Of a stretch of DNA of 64,000 bases, positions 17,956 through 27,609 are shown in pieces. Both the position numbers and the translations under genes were made by a program. Position 1 is the first letter of the stretch. Each line of letters begins with the position of its first letter. The notes under the pieces were generated by a model, which searched no databases, had not been told where the DNA came from, and was given only the letters and a program-made list of their open reading frames with translations. Origin of the DNA: Rossellomorea marisflavi (GTDB taxonomy: Bacteria > Bacillota > Bacilli > Bacillales > Bacillaceae_B); assembly GCF_001274775.1 (NCBI RefSeq), contig NZ_LGUE01000001.1, positions 521,435 through 585,434 on the forward strand, given 5' to 3'.

Positions 17956-19695
17956 ATGCTGCGGGAGATGAAGGAGCAGGAATTTGAAGCACGTACCGTC
18001 GAGGAGTGGAAGGCAGCCGCAGAATCGGCTTTGAAGGGGAAATCCTTTGATTCCCTCCGGACAGAAACCTACGAAGGCATAACATTGAAGCCTTTATATA
18101 CAAAAGACGATCTTCCTTCCAAATTAGCGGCAACATCGCAGCGCAGGAGCCCAAAAGTGGCCCCGCGCATTTGGCGCAACAATTGGGAAGGGTTGTTCAA
18201 AGCATTGGAAGAGGCGATGGAGAAAGGACAGGAGTGCATTTCCTTCAGAGGGGATGAACTCGATCCCGAAGGCTTTCCTCCATTCATGGAAAAGATTCTT
18301 GCAAAGGGAAAAGATGCCGATGCATTCTTCCTCACCGATCGGGATTTTTCATTGATGAATGCGTGGAAGACGGAAAAAGGCGGGGCCTTCTCGGGAGTGT
18401 TCGGTTGGGATCCCGTATCTCAAGGACTCTTTTCCGGGAAAGATTGGGATGTTCCAGCTTGGATAAGGAATCTGGAAACCATCCATGGTTTTGCACCTGC
18501 CTTAAAGCCCATCATAATAGATCTTTCACCGTATCATAGTCAAGGTGCCCATGCGGTGCAAGAACTTGCACTGGCTCTTTCCGAGGGGGTCCTCTACATT
18601 GATGTTTTGCTGAAACAGGGGTGGACGATGGATCAAATCGCAGGGAAAATCCACATTCATTTCGCTGTAGGCAGTCAATTCTTCATGGAATTGGCGAAGA
18701 TGAGGGCGTTCTCATCCCTTTGGAAGACCGTCATTCAAACATACGGGGATGATTCAACAGAACGGGGAAGCATGAGTGCCGAAACGTCTCCACTGAATAA
18801 ATCCCGATTGGATCCATACGTCAATATGCTCAGAAGCGGAGGAGAAGCATTTGCCTCCACGCTTGGAGGAGTTGACTATATCGATGTTCAACCGTTTGAC
18901 GGGAGTGGCGGAAGTGTTCTGGGAGAACGGATGGCAAGGAATATCCCCATGATCATCGGGGAGGAATCCCATCTGGACAAAGTGATCGATCCGGGTGCCG
19001 GATCGTATTATATCGAATGGCTGACCGAGGAAGTCGGTCGGAGAGCATGGAAAGAGTTCGTGCGGATCCAAGAGTCCGGAGGGGTCATTCCTTATATCGA
19101 GAGCGGGGACCTTGCACGTGATCTTGAAGCGGTGCACGCGGAACGATTGAATGACCTTTCTTCAGGTAAAAGCACGCTGATCGGTACAAATGCATACGCA
19201 AATCCTGAGGACACGCTCTCATCTGTGGAGGACGATCTGCCCGGGCGCCTTTCCCTCCCATATGAACGTCTCCGGGTAAGGGCACAGCGGATTGCAGAGA
19301 GGGGGTCAAAACCGATTGCCGGCATCATCGGTCTGGGGGATTGGAAGGATTATAAGGCGAGAGCCGACTTTACAAAAGGATTCCTGGCCGTCGGGGGCAT
19401 ATACACGAAGGAAAGCAGTCCGTGCCATACAAAAAGTGAGATCCTGAGATTCATAGAGGAAACAAGGTATTCCTATTATGTCATCTGTGGAACGGACGCA
19501 GAGTACGACCGTTTCCTGCCTGAAGCGTCCGAATCGATCATCGCCATTGATCCAGGGATCACCCTGGACATCGCCGGGTCGAGAACTGCTCCTGGGATAA
19601 ATGGTTCGATCCACATGAGAATGGATGCCCTGGAGAAGCTGGACCGATTACTATCCATCTGGGAGGAGGGAATGAATGATGATGAACAAGCCTGA
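17956..19695 (+). CDS. mutA: Methylmalonyl-CoA mutase small (beta) subunit
   Basis: Non-catalytic partner of MutB in the B12 enzyme that converts methylmalonyl-CoA to succinyl-CoA. The 579 residues align with the TIM-barrel mutase half (for example [36 protein letters not shown]). The C-terminal part lacks the cobalamin DxHxxG motif, as expected for the small subunit. RBS AGGGGGA precedes the ATG. It overlaps mutB by 20 nt, implying coupled translation. The gene is not found in B. subtilis but is in several other Bacillaceae. Confidence 0.93.
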   Translation: MLREMKEQEFEARTVEEWKAAAESALKGKSFDSLRTETYEGITLKPLYTKDDLPSKLAATSQRRSPKVAPRIWRNNWEGLFKALEEAMEKGQECISFRGDELDPEGFPPFMEKILAKGKDADAFFLTDRDFSLMNAWKTEKGGAFSGVFGWDPVSQGLFSGKDWDVPAWIRNLETIHGFAPALKPIIIDLSPYHSQGAHAVQELALALSEGVLYIDVLLKQGWTMDQIAGKIHIHFAVGSQFFMELAKMRAFSSLWKTVIQTYGDDSTERGSMSAETSPLNKSRLDPYVNMLRSGGEAFASTLGGVDYIDVQPFDGSGGSVLGERMARNIPMIIGEESHLDKVIDPGAGSYYIEWLTEEVGRRAWKEFVRIQESGGVIPYIESGDLARDLEAVHAERLNDLSSGKSTLIGTNAYANPEDTLSSVEDDLPGRLSLPYERLRVRAQRIAERGSKPIAGIIGLGDWKDYKARADFTKGFLAVGGIYTKESSPCHTKSEILRFIEETRYSYYVICGTDAEYDRFLPEASESIIAIDPGITLDIAGSRTAPGINGSIHMRMDALEKLDRLLSIWEEGMNDDEQA

Positions 19696-21835
19696 TTGGT
19701 CTGCCATCGACCCGTTTGCTTCCGGGAACGGTGAAATAGGGAAAGAACATGATCGTTCTTATACAACAAACGAATCCATCGAGGTCAAGTCCCGCTATTC
19801 CGAACGTGATCTGGACGGCAGCGAGCATTTGAATGATCTCCCGGGAATGGCCCCTTTTACGAGAGGGCCCTATCCGACCATGTACGTATCCCGTCCGTGG
19901 ACGGTGAGGCAGTATGCTGGATTTTCCACTGCCGAGGAAAGCAATGCCTTTTACAGAAGGAATCTGAGCATGGGGCAAAAAGGGTTGTCCGTCGCCTTCG
20001 ACCTTGCCACCCACCGGGGGTATGACTCCGATCACCCGAGGGTACTGGGGGATGTTGGAAAAGCGGGTGTGGCAATTGATTCAATCCTCGACATGAAGAT
20101 CCTTTTTGACGGGATCCCCCTTGATCAGATGTCTGTGTCCATGACGATGAACGGGGCCGTACTTCCGATTTTGGCTTTCTATATCGTCACAGCTGAAGAG
20201 CAGGGCGTAAGCAGGGAGAAGCTTTCCGGAACGATTCAGAATGATATTTTGAAAGAATATATGGTCAGGAATACGTATATCTATCCTCCCGAAATGTCGA
20301 TGAAAATCATTGCGGATATTTTTGATTATACAGCCACGCATATGCCGAAGTTCAACAGCATCAGCATCTCGGGTTATCATATGCAGGAGGCGGGGGCACC
20401 GGCGGATATCGAGCTTGCCTACACCCTGGCAGATGGCCTTGACTATGTGCGCACGGGATTGAAAGCAGGGATCGGGATCGATTCATTCGCACCGAGGTTA
20501 TCCTTCTTCTGGGCGATCGGGATGAACTACTTCATGGAAGTTGCGAAGATGAGGGCAGCCAGGCGCATCTGGGCCAAGATGATGAAAACATTTGAACCGG
20601 CCAACCCAAAATCTCTCGCCCTTCGTACCCATTCCCAGACCTCCGGATGGAGCCTGACCGAGCAGGATCCGTTCAATAACGTCACACGTACCCTTCTCGA
20701 AGCCCATGCCGCCGCCATGGGGCATACGCAATCGCTCCATACGAATGCACTGGACGAAGCCATTGCACTGCCGACTGATTTCTCGGCGCGGATTGCCCGG
20801 AATACCCAGCTCTACCTCCAGGAGGAAACGGGAATCACCAAAGTCATCGATCCATGGGCAGGTTCCTATTATGTGGAATCCCTTACCCATGAACTCATGG
20901 AGCGGGCATGGGAACATATCGAGGAGATCGAAGAACTGGGAGGGATGACCAAAGCCATTGAAACAGGCCTCCCGAAAATGAGGATCGAAGAAGCAGCTGC
21001 TCGGAGGCAGGCAATGATCGACTCTGGAGAAGAAGCCATCATCGGGGTCAACCGGTACAGACTCGATCAAGAGGATCCGATCGATACCCTCGATATCGAT
21101 AACACGGCGGTCAGGCTGAAACAGGTGGAGAGAATCCGACAGCTCAAGGAAACCCGAGATGAGGGAGTGGTTCAAAAGGCACTCCACGATCTCTTTGAAA
21201 CAGCAGCCTCCGGGAATGGGAACCTACTTGACCGTGCGGTGGCAGCCGCACGTGCAAGAGCGACGCTTGGAGAAATATCAGATGCTGTAGAAAGGGCATG
21301 CGGCCGGCATAAAGCCACGATCCGGAGCATCAGCGGGGTATACAGCTCCAATTTCTCCAATGAACAGGAAATCCGCGAAGTGCAGGGGATGGCAGAGGAA
21401 TTTCTTGAAAATGAAGGAAGGAGACCTCGTATCCTCATCGCGAAGATGGGACAGGATGGGCATGATAGGGGAGCCAAGGTCATTGCCACGGCCTTTGCCG
21501 ATCTCGGCTTCGATGTAGACATCGGCCCCCTTTTCCAGACTCCCGAAGAAACGGCGCTTCAAGCTGTGGAGAATGATGTGCATGTGGTCGGATTCAGCTC
21601 CCTTGCAGCCGGCCATAAAACGCTCCTTCCCGAGCTCGTGAAAGAGCTGAAGGCACTTGGAAGGGAGGACATCCTGGTGGTGATCGGCGGGGTCATTCCC
21701 GCGAAGGATTATGAATTCCTTCTATCCAACGGGGCATCTGCTGTTTTCGGACCGGGCACCATCATCCCCGTGGCTGCTCAAAAAGTAATCAAAGAGATCT
21801 ACCGTGTTCTCGGATACGAGGAAGTGGTGGAGTGA
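19676..21835 (+). CDS. mutB: Methylmalonyl-CoA mutase large (alpha) subunit
   Basis: Catalytic, adenosylcobalamin-dependent subunit. Of its 719 residues, the N-terminal barrel includes [14 protein letters not shown] [31 protein letters not shown] and [11 protein letters not shown]. The C-terminal cobalamin domain (about 585-719) has the base-off motif DGHDRG and [14 protein letters not shown]. The GGAGGAGGG site lies inside the end of mutA. With Mce and the carboxylase beta subunit encoded 5 kb downstream, it completes propionyl-CoA to succinyl-CoA conversion. Confidence 0.97.
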   Translation: MMMNKPDWSAIDPFASGNGEIGKEHDRSYTTNESIEVKSRYSERDLDGSEHLNDLPGMAPFTRGPYPTMYVSRPWTVRQYAGFSTAEESNAFYRRNLSMGQKGLSVAFDLATHRGYDSDHPRVLGDVGKAGVAIDSILDMKILFDGIPLDQMSVSMTMNGAVLPILAFYIVTAEEQGVSREKLSGTIQNDILKEYMVRNTYIYPPEMSMKIIADIFDYTATHMPKFNSISISGYHMQEAGAPADIELAYTLADGLDYVRTGLKAGIGIDSFAPRLSFFWAIGMNYFMEVAKMRAARRIWAKMMKTFEPANPKSLALRTHSQTSGWSLTEQDPFNNVTRTLLEAHAAAMGHTQSLHTNALDEAIALPTDFSARIARNTQLYLQEETGITKVIDPWAGSYYVESLTHELMERAWEHIEEIEELGGMTKAIETGLPKMRIEEAAARRQAMIDSGEEAIIGVNRYRLDQEDPIDTLDIDNTAVRLKQVERIRQLKETRDEGVVQKALHDLFETAASGNGNLLDRAVAAARARATLGEISDAVERACGRHKATIRSISGVYSSNFSNEQEIREVQGMAEEFLENEGRRPRILIAKMGQDGHDRGAKVIATAFADLGFDVDIGPLFQTPEETALQAVENDVHVVGFSSLAAGHKTLLPELVKELKALGREDILVVIGGVIPAKDYEFLLSNGASAVFGPGTIIPVAAQKVIKEIYRVLGYEEVVE

Positions 21836-22860
21836 TGGCACCTCCTAAAAAGAAGTTCGTCAAGAAACAGGTTGCGCCGATCCCGATCGAGGAGATGAAA
21901 GAAGGCATCCTTCAGGGGAACAGGGCCTCCCTAGCCAGGGGCATCACCCTCATCGAGAGCAGTTCCCCTAAGCATTATGCGGCAGGTCAACAGCTATTGC
22001 AGGAGTTGCTCGGGTATACGGGCCATTCGCTACGGATCGGTATCACGGGCGTACCCGGCGCAGGAAAAAGCACATTCATCGAGCAATTGGGAGAGATGTT
22101 GTGTGAGGAAGGGATGAAGGTGGCGGTCCTTGCCATCGATCCGAGCTCGTCTTTAAGCGGGGGGAGTATACTTGGGGATAAGACCCGTATGGAGCTTCTC
22201 TCAAAAAATCCCCTGGCCTTCGTCCGGCCATCCCCGACGGCCGGAACCCTCGGGGGCGTCCACCGTCGGACGAATGAGACGCTCCTTCTGTGTGAAGCAG
22301 CCGGCTATGAAGTCATCCTGATTGAAACCGTGGGCGTCGGACAAAGTGAAGTGCTTGTCCGGCAAATGGTGGACTTTTTCATGCTTCTTGTCATTACGGG
22401 CGCTGGTGATGAGCTTCAGGGGATGAAAAAGGGAATCATGGAACTCGCCGATGCCATCGTCGTGAACAAGGCAGACGGCGAGAATCGCTCCCTTGCAGAG
22501 AAGACGAAAAAAGAATTGAATCAAATCCTGCATTTCCTTACGCCTGCCACAAAAGGGTGGACTCCGGGCGCCCACACGTGTTCCGCCCTGAAAAAGGAGG
22601 GGCTGAGCGAACTCTGGCAGCTGATCCGTACGTTCGAGCAAAAGATGAAGAAGTCACACGTCTTTGACAGCAGGAGGGAAAAGCAAAAAGAAGAATGGTT
22701 CCATACCATGCTGAAAGAGCGGGTTTTGACAGACTTTCTGTTCAATGAGAAGATCAAGGAAACGCTCCCCCTGATGGAAGAGAGACTGAAACGTTCGGAC
22801 ACCACGACGACAAAGGCGATTGAAGAACTATTGACCCTCTATAAGAGCGGGATCAGGTGA
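21835..22860 (+). CDS. meaB: Methylmalonyl-CoA mutase-associated GTPase MeaB
   Basis: G3E-family GTPase (ArgK/MeaB) that protects methylmalonyl-CoA mutase and gates cofactor delivery. The 341 residues contain the P-loop GVPGAGKSTF, DPSSSLSGGSILGDKTRM, the G3 segment ETVGVGQSE and NKADGEN. The ATG overlaps the mutB stop by one base (TGATG). A GTG three bases earlier is possible. Third gene of the mut operon. Confidence 0.95.
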   Translation: MAPPKKKFVKKQVAPIPIEEMKEGILQGNRASLARGITLIESSSPKHYAAGQQLLQELLGYTGHSLRIGITGVPGAGKSTFIEQLGEMLCEEGMKVAVLAIDPSSSLSGGSILGDKTRMELLSKNPLAFVRPSPTAGTLGGVHRRTNETLLLCEAAGYEVILIETVGVGQSEVLVRQMVDFFMLLVITGAGDELQGMKKGIMELADAIVVNKADGENRSLAEKTKKELNQILHFLTPATKGWTPGAHTCSALKKEGLSELWQLIRTFEQKMKKSHVFDSRREKQKEEWFHTMLKERVLTDFLFNEKIKETLPLMEERLKRSDTTTTKAIEELLTLYKSGIR

Positions 22861-22866
22861 ATTTTA

Positions 22867-22896
22867 TTGAAACCACAGTAGGTTCATTGGTATGAT
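22867..22896 (+). promoter_or_regulatory. Candidate sigma-A promoter for brxB
   Basis: TTGAAA (22867-22872) and TATGAT (22891-22896), spaced 18 nt, lie 34 nt before the start codon. Confidence 0.5.
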
Positions 22897-22930
22897 AAGG
22901 ATATGCTGAAAAGGAAAAGGAGAGGTCCAC

Positions 22931-23368
22931 ATGGATATAGATTTTAATTTACTTATGAATGATGTTGTCCGGCAGGCACGCCAGGAAATCGAAATGGCAG
23001 GCTATTCACAGCTGACAACCGAAGAGGATGTCGATCAGGCCCTCACATCAAAAGGCACCACCCTCGTAATGGTGAACTCCGTTTGCGGTTGTGCGGGAGG
23101 GATTGCTCGTCCGGCTGCGGCTCATTCCATCCATTATGATAAACGCCCGGATCGACTCGTGACGGTATTTGCCGGTCAGGATAAGGAAGCAACTGCGAAG
23201 GCCCGCAGTTATTTCACAGGATACCCGCCTTCCTCTCCATCATTTGCTCTGCTGAAGGATGGTCAGATCCTCAAAATGGTAGAGCGTCATGAGATTGAAG
23301 GACATGATCCAATGTCGGTCGTATCGAAACTGCAGTCGTACTTTGATGAATATTGCGAAGAAGTATAA
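22931..23368 (+). CDS. brxB: Bacilliredoxin BrxB (YqiW)
   Basis: Thiol-disulphide enzyme that removes bacillithiol from mixed disulphides on proteins. The 145-residue protein is a thioredoxin-like UPF0403 member with the CGC active site at Cys52-Gly-Cys54 ([15 protein letters not shown]). It is closely similar to B. subtilis YqiW, which lies in the same neighbourhood. Flanked by its own promoter and terminator, so probably monocistronic. Confidence 0.96.
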   Translation: MDIDFNLLMNDVVRQARQEIEMAGYSQLTTEEDVDQALTSKGTTLVMVNSVCGCAGGIARPAAAHSIHYDKRPDRLVTVFAGQDKEATAKARSYFTGYPPSSPSFALLKDGQILKMVERHEIEGHDPMSVVSKLQSYFDEYCEEV

Positions 23369-23371
23369 GCG

Positions 23372-23402
23372 AAATCCCCATCTTGAAAGGTGGGGATTTT
23401 TT
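23372..23402 (+). terminator. Terminator after brxB
   Basis: AAATCCCCA / TGGGGATTT stem followed by a T run. Confidence 0.9.
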
Positions 23403-23454
23403 AAGAGGTTAAATATCAGAATATACAAACTTCTTAAAATATGTGAAAATAGTC

Positions 23455-23482
23455 TTGCATAACGCTCGTAATTTGCTAAAAT
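23455..23482 (+). promoter_or_regulatory. Candidate sigma-A promoter for artPQR
   Basis: TTGCAT (23455-23460) and TAAAAT (23477-23482), spaced 16 nt, with the ARG-box-like sites immediately downstream. Confidence 0.55.
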
Positions 23483-23488
23483 ACTTTT

Positions 23489-23528
23489 ATGCAATAATTA
23501 TTCATTATCACTTATAAATATTCAAATA
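23489..23528 (+). promoter_or_regulatory. ARG-box-like operators (AhrC/ArgR)
   Basis: TGCAATAATTATTCA (23490-23504) reads on the other strand as TGAATAATTATTGCA, close to the arginine-repressor half-sites TGAAT and ATTCA. A second AT-rich site, TTATAAATATTCAAATA, spans 23512-23528. Paired boxes at and after the transcription start, before an arginine transporter, fit repression by AhrC with arginine. Assignment is by eye. Confidence 0.6.
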
Positions 23529-23543
23529 CAGGGGGCATAACAC

Positions 23544-24320
23544 ATGAAAAAGATACTACTATCTGCAGCAGCTGTCGCACTGACTTTCTCTTTGGCGGCA
23601 TGCGGGACGAACAAAGACGAGACCACAACAGGAGATCCGAAAAAACTCGTGATGGGGACTTCGGCAGATTATAAACCGTTTGAATTTGTTGATACGGCCA
23701 ACAGCTCCAAAATCGTAGGTTACGATATTGATGTAGCGAATATGATCGCAGACGAGCTTGGGTATGAAGTGGAATTCAAGGACATGGAATTCAGCGGTCT
23801 GATCACCGCTTTGAAGACGAAACAGGTGGATTTCGTTATGTCTGCCATGAGTGTCAAACCGGAGCGTAAGAAAAACGTTGATTTCAGTGATGTATATTAT
23901 ACTGCCGAAGACATGATCATCTCGACGAAAGAAAGTGGAATCAAATCGGAAAAGGATCTTGACGGGAAGACAGTGGGTGTGCAGTTGGGATCGATCCAGG
24001 AGGATGCAGCGAAGTCACTTGCCGAAAGCATGGATGTAAAGGTCGAAAGCAGGGACCGAATTCCTGAGCTCATCCAGGATCTGCAAAATGGCCGTTTCGA
24101 TGCCTTGATCATCGAGAATACGGTTGCCAAGGGATACCTTGATAAAGAAGACAGTCTCCAAGGTGTGACCATGCCTGTGGATGAGGAAGAGTCAGGATAC
24201 GCCATCGCCTTCCCGAAAGAAAGTAAGCTTACGAAAGAGTTCAATGATGAATTGAAAAAATTGAAAGACAGCGGGGAGCTCGATAAGCTTGCCGAAAAAT
24301 GGTTCGACAACGAAGAATAA
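23544..24320 (+). CDS. artP: Arginine/amino-acid ABC transporter substrate-binding lipoprotein
   Basis: 258-residue extracellular solute-binding protein family 3 (PF00497). The lipoprotein signal is MKKILLSAAAVALTFSLAACG, with lipid-modified Cys20. The binding-domain signature FEFVDTANSSKIVGYDIDVANMIA is followed by SGLITALKTKQVDFVMSAMSVKPERKK. The permease and ATPase genes follow, in the same order as B. subtilis yqiXYZ (artPQR). Arginine specificity comes from that synteny and the ARG boxes. Confidence 0.92.
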   Translation: MKKILLSAAAVALTFSLAACGTNKDETTTGDPKKLVMGTSADYKPFEFVDTANSSKIVGYDIDVANMIADELGYEVEFKDMEFSGLITALKTKQVDFVMSAMSVKPERKKNVDFSDVYYTAEDMIISTKESGIKSEKDLDGKTVGVQLGSIQEDAAKSLAESMDVKVESRDRIPELIQDLQNGRFDALIIENTVAKGYLDKEDSLQGVTMPVDEEESGYAIAFPKESKLTKEFNDELKKLKDSGELDKLAEKWFDNEE

Positions 24321-24368
24321 GGTTGAAGGGAAGGGGGTTCCCTTCCCCGGTTACTTGGAGGAGATAGC

Positions 24369-25028
24369 ATGCCACTAGATTTCGCACAGCTCACGCCTTC
24401 GATTCCTTTCATACTTGAAGGGTTGAAGGTTACATTGAAAATTGTCGCCATCGCCGCGGTCCTTGGTTTCTTATTCGGTATCCTCTTGGCCCTATTGAAG
24501 ATCAGCCGGATCAAACCGCTTATCATTCTGGCAGACTTATACACGTCCATTTTCCGCGGGACGCCGCTTGTCCTCCAGCTCATGATCATCTTCTATGGAT
24601 CTCCACAGCTGTTCGGAACCCAGATAGAGGCCTCAGTCGCGGCCATACTTGCCTTTTCACTGAATTCAGCCGCCTACATTTCTGAAATCATCAGGGCTGG
24701 GATCAATGCAGTCGATAAGGGTCAGAAAGAAGCAGCCCTTGCACTTGGTGTTTCCTATCCGCGGATGATGATGGATATCATCCTTCCTCAGGCCATCAAG
24801 AACATCCTGCCTGCACTTGTGAATGAGTTCATCACTTTGACGAAAGAATCGGCCATCGTAACGGTGATCGGTGCAGCAGACGTCATGAGGCGTTCGTATA
24901 TGGTGGGAAGCGATCTATATTCCTTTTTCGAGCCTCTCCTGTTCGCAGGGCTGATCTACTACGTCCTCGTCATCATCCTGACATTCATCGGGAAGCTTAT
25001 TGAAAGGAGACTGAAAGGCAATGATTAA
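24369..25028 (+). CDS. artQ: Arginine ABC transporter permease
   Basis: 219-residue inner-membrane permease of the His/Glu/Gln/Arg/opine family, with about five membrane segments. The cytoplasmic EAA loop reads [22 protein letters not shown]. The N-terminal [16 protein letters not shown] is typical of polar amino acid permeases. RBS TTGGAGGAG. It overlaps artR by 8 nt. Confidence 0.94.
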   Translation: MPLDFAQLTPSIPFILEGLKVTLKIVAIAAVLGFLFGILLALLKISRIKPLIILADLYTSIFRGTPLVLQLMIIFYGSPQLFGTQIEASVAAILAFSLNSAAYISEIIRAGINAVDKGQKEAALALGVSYPRMMMDIILPQAIKNILPALVNEFITLTKESAIVTVIGAADVMRRSYMVGSDLYSFFEPLLFAGLIYYVLVIILTFIGKLIERRLKGND

Positions 25029-25737
25029 GGGAAGATCCATCCATAAGTCTTTTGGACAATTAAACGTATTGAAGGGCATCGACTTTTCCGTCGGGAAAGG
25101 GGAAGTGGTAGCCGTAATCGGTCCCTCGGGATCAGGAAAATCAACCCTTCTCCGCTGCCTTAATTTCCTTGAGGAGCCAACATCCGGTGATATTCATTTT
25201 GAAGAACAGCTGGTGAGCAAAAAGAATATCGGGAAAGTTCGTCAGGAAGTCGGGATGGTGTTCCAGCACTTTCACCTCTTCCCCCATTTGACCGTCCTTG
25301 AAAATGTGACGTATGCACCTGTCCGTGTAAAGGGAGTCTCAAAGGATCAGGCAGCCAAGGCAGGAATGGAACTCCTGACGAAAGTGGGGTTGAAAGATAA
25401 GTGTGATGAATACCCCAACCGTCTTTCCGGCGGACAGAAGCAGCGGGTAGCCATCGCAAGGGCACTGGCCATGGAGCCTAAAGTGATGCTTTTCGATGAA
25501 CCCACCTCTGCCCTGGACCCTGAAATGGTTAAAGAAGTACTCGACGTCATGAAAGCACTCGCTCATTCGGGGATGACGATGGTGATCGTCACTCATGAGA
25601 TGGGCTTCGCCAGGGAAGTGGCGGACCGGGTCGTATTCATGGACGACGGGGTCATACTGGAAGAAGGAAATCCTGTAGAATTCTTCTCAAATCCAACCAG
25701 CACAAGGGGCAAGGTCTTCCTTGAAAAAATACTGTGA
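25021..25737 (+). CDS. artR: Arginine ABC transporter ATP-binding protein
   Basis: 238-residue ATPase powering ArtPQ uptake. Walker [10 protein letters not shown] (about 39-47), Q-loop [12 protein letters not shown], signature LSGGQKQR, Walker [14 protein letters not shown] and the switch His in VTHEMGFA are all present. The start overlaps artQ. A strong terminator follows. Confidence 0.96.
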   Translation: MIKGRSIHKSFGQLNVLKGIDFSVGKGEVVAVIGPSGSGKSTLLRCLNFLEEPTSGDIHFEEQLVSKKNIGKVRQEVGMVFQHFHLFPHLTVLENVTYAPVRVKGVSKDQAAKAGMELLTKVGLKDKCDEYPNRLSGGQKQRVAIARALAMEPKVMLFDEPTSALDPEMVKEVLDVMKALAHSGMTMVIVTHEMGFAREVADRVVFMDDGVILEEGNPVEFFSNPTSTRGKVFLEKIL

Positions 25738-25741
25738 CGCC

Positions 25742-25773
25742 AAAACGGAGCTGCCTGAGCGGCTCCGTTTTTC
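25742..25773 (+). terminator. Terminator after artPQR
   Basis: AAAACGGAGC / GCTCCGTTTT stem followed by TTC TTTT. Confidence 0.88.
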
Positions 25774-25910
25774 TTTTGGAGTGGCTGTCACACTATTTCT
25801 AATTCAATTAAGGTTTTGAATCGGGCATCGCCCGACTTGAAATGTGGTATTCTATAAGAAGCCAAAATCAATCGATAGAAAAGGTTGTGACATATAGATT
25901 GAAAATACCT

Positions 25911-26900
25911 ATGCTTAAAATTGGATACCGCACCCTGAAGACCGGTATAGGGACAGCGCTTGCCATCAGTGTGGCCCAGTGGCTTCACCTGGATAACTTC
26001 GTATCGGCAGGGATCCTCACCATCCTCTGCATTCAGAATACGAAGAAGAAATCCATCAATGCATCCTGGAGCCGGTTTCTGGCATGTGTCATCGCCATGC
26101 TTATGTCAGGTGCCCTCTTTGAGTTGATCTCCTATCATCCTGCCGTGATCGGACTCGTACTCCTCATCTTCATTCCAATCACCGTTGCGCTCAACATTTC
26201 TGAGGGAATCGTAACGAGTTCCGTCATCATCCTTCACGTATATTCCGCAGGGAGCGTCTCCCTTGGGTTGTATGAAAATGAGCTCGGGATCATTTTGACG
26301 GGAATCGGCATCGCCCTTTTGATGAATCTCTATATGCCCAGTGTCGAAACCAAGCTGGTGGAATATCAAGAACGGATCGAAGAGAACTTTTATAAGATCT
26401 TTTGTGAAATGATCAATTATCTTAAAACGAATGATGGTAAATGGGACGGGAAGGAAATCACGGAAACGGAAAAGCTTCTCAGGGAAGCGAAGACCCTTGC
26501 ATTCAAAGACGTGGAAAATCACTTCCTGCGCCATGAAAATCTGTACTATCTGTATTTTAAAATGAGGGAAAAGCAGTTTTATATTCTTCAGCGGATCCTG
26601 CCCATTGCAGCTTCACTGTCACAAACCGTGGAACAGGGCCACCGGATCGCCGATTTCCTTGAGGAACTGCGGGATCATATCCATCCCGGGAACACCGCTC
26701 TCTTTTACTTGAAAATGCTCTATGATATGAAAGTCGAATTCGAACAGATGGAACTTCCCAAGACGCGCGAAGAATTTGAGACGAGAGCCGCTCTCTATCA
26801 GTTCGTCCGTGAAATGGAGGAATACCTGCAGTTGAAAAGCTCCTTCAAAGGAATCAAGAAATCACGAACCTTTCATACAAAAAAGTCCGCTACGTCGTAG
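25911..26900 (+). CDS. yqjA: Aromatic acid exporter family membrane protein (YqjA-like)
   Basis: ArAE_1/DUF939-type protein of about 329 residues. The N-terminal half has about five membrane segments (GTALAISVAQWLHL, ASIL-type GILTILCIQNTKKKSINASW, and onward). The C-terminal cytoplasmic helical domain ends in basic residues. Homologous to B. subtilis YqjA, also next to artPQR. The frame is open from 25842 and the start is uncertain: the ATG at 25911 gives MLKIGYRTLKTGI like the homologue but has a weak ribosome site, and a TTG at 25899 is an alternative. The stop lies inside a terminator. Transport substrate unknown. Confidence 0.85.
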   Translation: MLKIGYRTLKTGIGTALAISVAQWLHLDNFVSAGILTILCIQNTKKKSINASWSRFLACVIAMLMSGALFELISYHPAVIGLVLLIFIPITVALNISEGIVTSSVIILHVYSAGSVSLGLYENELGIILTGIGIALLMNLYMPSVETKLVEYQERIEENFYKIFCEMINYLKTNDGKWDGKEITETEKLLREAKTLAFKDVENHFLRHENLYYLYFKMREKQFYILQRILPIAASLSQTVEQGHRIADFLEELRDHIHPGNTALFYLKMLYDMKVEFEQMELPKTREEFETRAALYQFVREMEEYLQLKSSFKGIKKSRTFHTKKSATS

Positions 26901-26912
26901 CGGACTTTTTTG
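26878..26912. terminator. Bidirectional terminator between yqjA and prli42
   Basis: AAAAAAGTCCGCTACG / CGTAGCGGACTTTTTT overlaps the yqjA stop codon and can serve the convergent small gene too. Confidence 0.93.
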
Positions 26913-26917
26913 TATGG

Positions 26918-27013
26918 CTATAGCAGGAATGTCAATCCGGCCATGATGGTGGATGCGATCATGGCGAATAACATGATGAATACGATGATTCGTTGGATTT
27001 TCTTATTGCCCAT
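26918..27013 (-). CDS. prli42: Stressosome-associated miniprotein Prli42
   Basis: A 31-residue reading frame on the minus strand begins MGNKKIQRIIVFIMLFAMI and ends AGLTFLL. It has a short basic N-terminus (NKKIQR) followed by one membrane segment of about 22 residues. This matches Prli42, the conserved Firmicutes miniprotein that in Listeria anchors the stressosome to the membrane. A TTGGAGCG ribosome site lies 10 nt before the ATG. The Listeria gene also lies near bkd-type genes. The gene is too short for usual gene callers. Confidence 0.85.
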   Translation of the reverse strand: MGNKKIQRIIVFIMLFAMIASTIMAGLTFLL

Positions 27014-27094
27014 GTAATGGTTCGCTCCAATCTGTTCGCGTGGTTACTCATCATTTTATCGTGAAATCTTCAATATAACAAGGATCCCGAGGTA

Positions 27095-27108
27095 AGAAAA
27101 CGTTTACT
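27095..27108 (+). promoter_or_regulatory. Putative cre site before mce
   Basis: AGAAAACGTTTACT matches the cre consensus at 12 of 14 positions, 82 nt before the mce start. The first and last bases differ. Confidence 0.4.
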
Positions 27109-27189
27109 TTTTTTGTGCTTATAGGAGGAATTTCGACAACATTTATGGAAATAGGATAGTGGTGATAGTGACAACAAGGGGATGAGAGA

Positions 27190-27609
27190 ATGAAGAAAGT
27201 CGATCATATCGGAGTGGCTGTCCGCTCTATTGAAGAGGCACTTCCTTTTTACGAGGGCGTGCTGGGCATTCCGCTTTTAAAGGTCGAGGAGGTAGCCAAT
27301 CAAGGGGTGAAAGTGGCTTTCCTCGATGCCGGGAATCTTAAGATTGAACTATTGGAGCCTATTTCTGATCAAAGCCCTGTCTCAGGATTTATTGAGAAAA
27401 GGGGAGAGGGGCTTCACCATATAGCATTTTCTGTCGAAACGATCGAAGAGAGGATCCAGGAGCTTAAAGAAAAAGGCGTCCGGATGATAGATGATAAACC
27501 GAAAACGGGTGCTGGAGGGGCTTCGGTTGCGTTCCTTCATCCGAAATCATCCATGGGCGTACTCTATGAACTCTGTGAGAAAAAGGCATCGAAGGGAGAG
27601 ACACCATAA
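27190..27609 (+). CDS. mce: Methylmalonyl-CoA epimerase
   Basis: Interconverts (2S)- and (2R)-methylmalonyl-CoA between the carboxylase and the mutase. The 139-residue vicinal-oxygen-chelate protein starts KKVDHIGVAVRSIEEALPFYEGVLG, with metal ligands His6, His in GEGLHHIAFSVE and Glu in GVLYELCE. The ATG of the next gene overlaps its last base, so the two are translationally coupled. B. subtilis yqjC is the positional homologue. Confidence 0.93.
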   Translation: MKKVDHIGVAVRSIEEALPFYEGVLGIPLLKVEEVANQGVKVAFLDAGNLKIELLEPISDQSPVSGFIEKRGEGLHHIAFSVETIEERIQELKEKGVRMIDDKPKTGAGGASVAFLHPKSSMGVLYELCEKKASKGETP

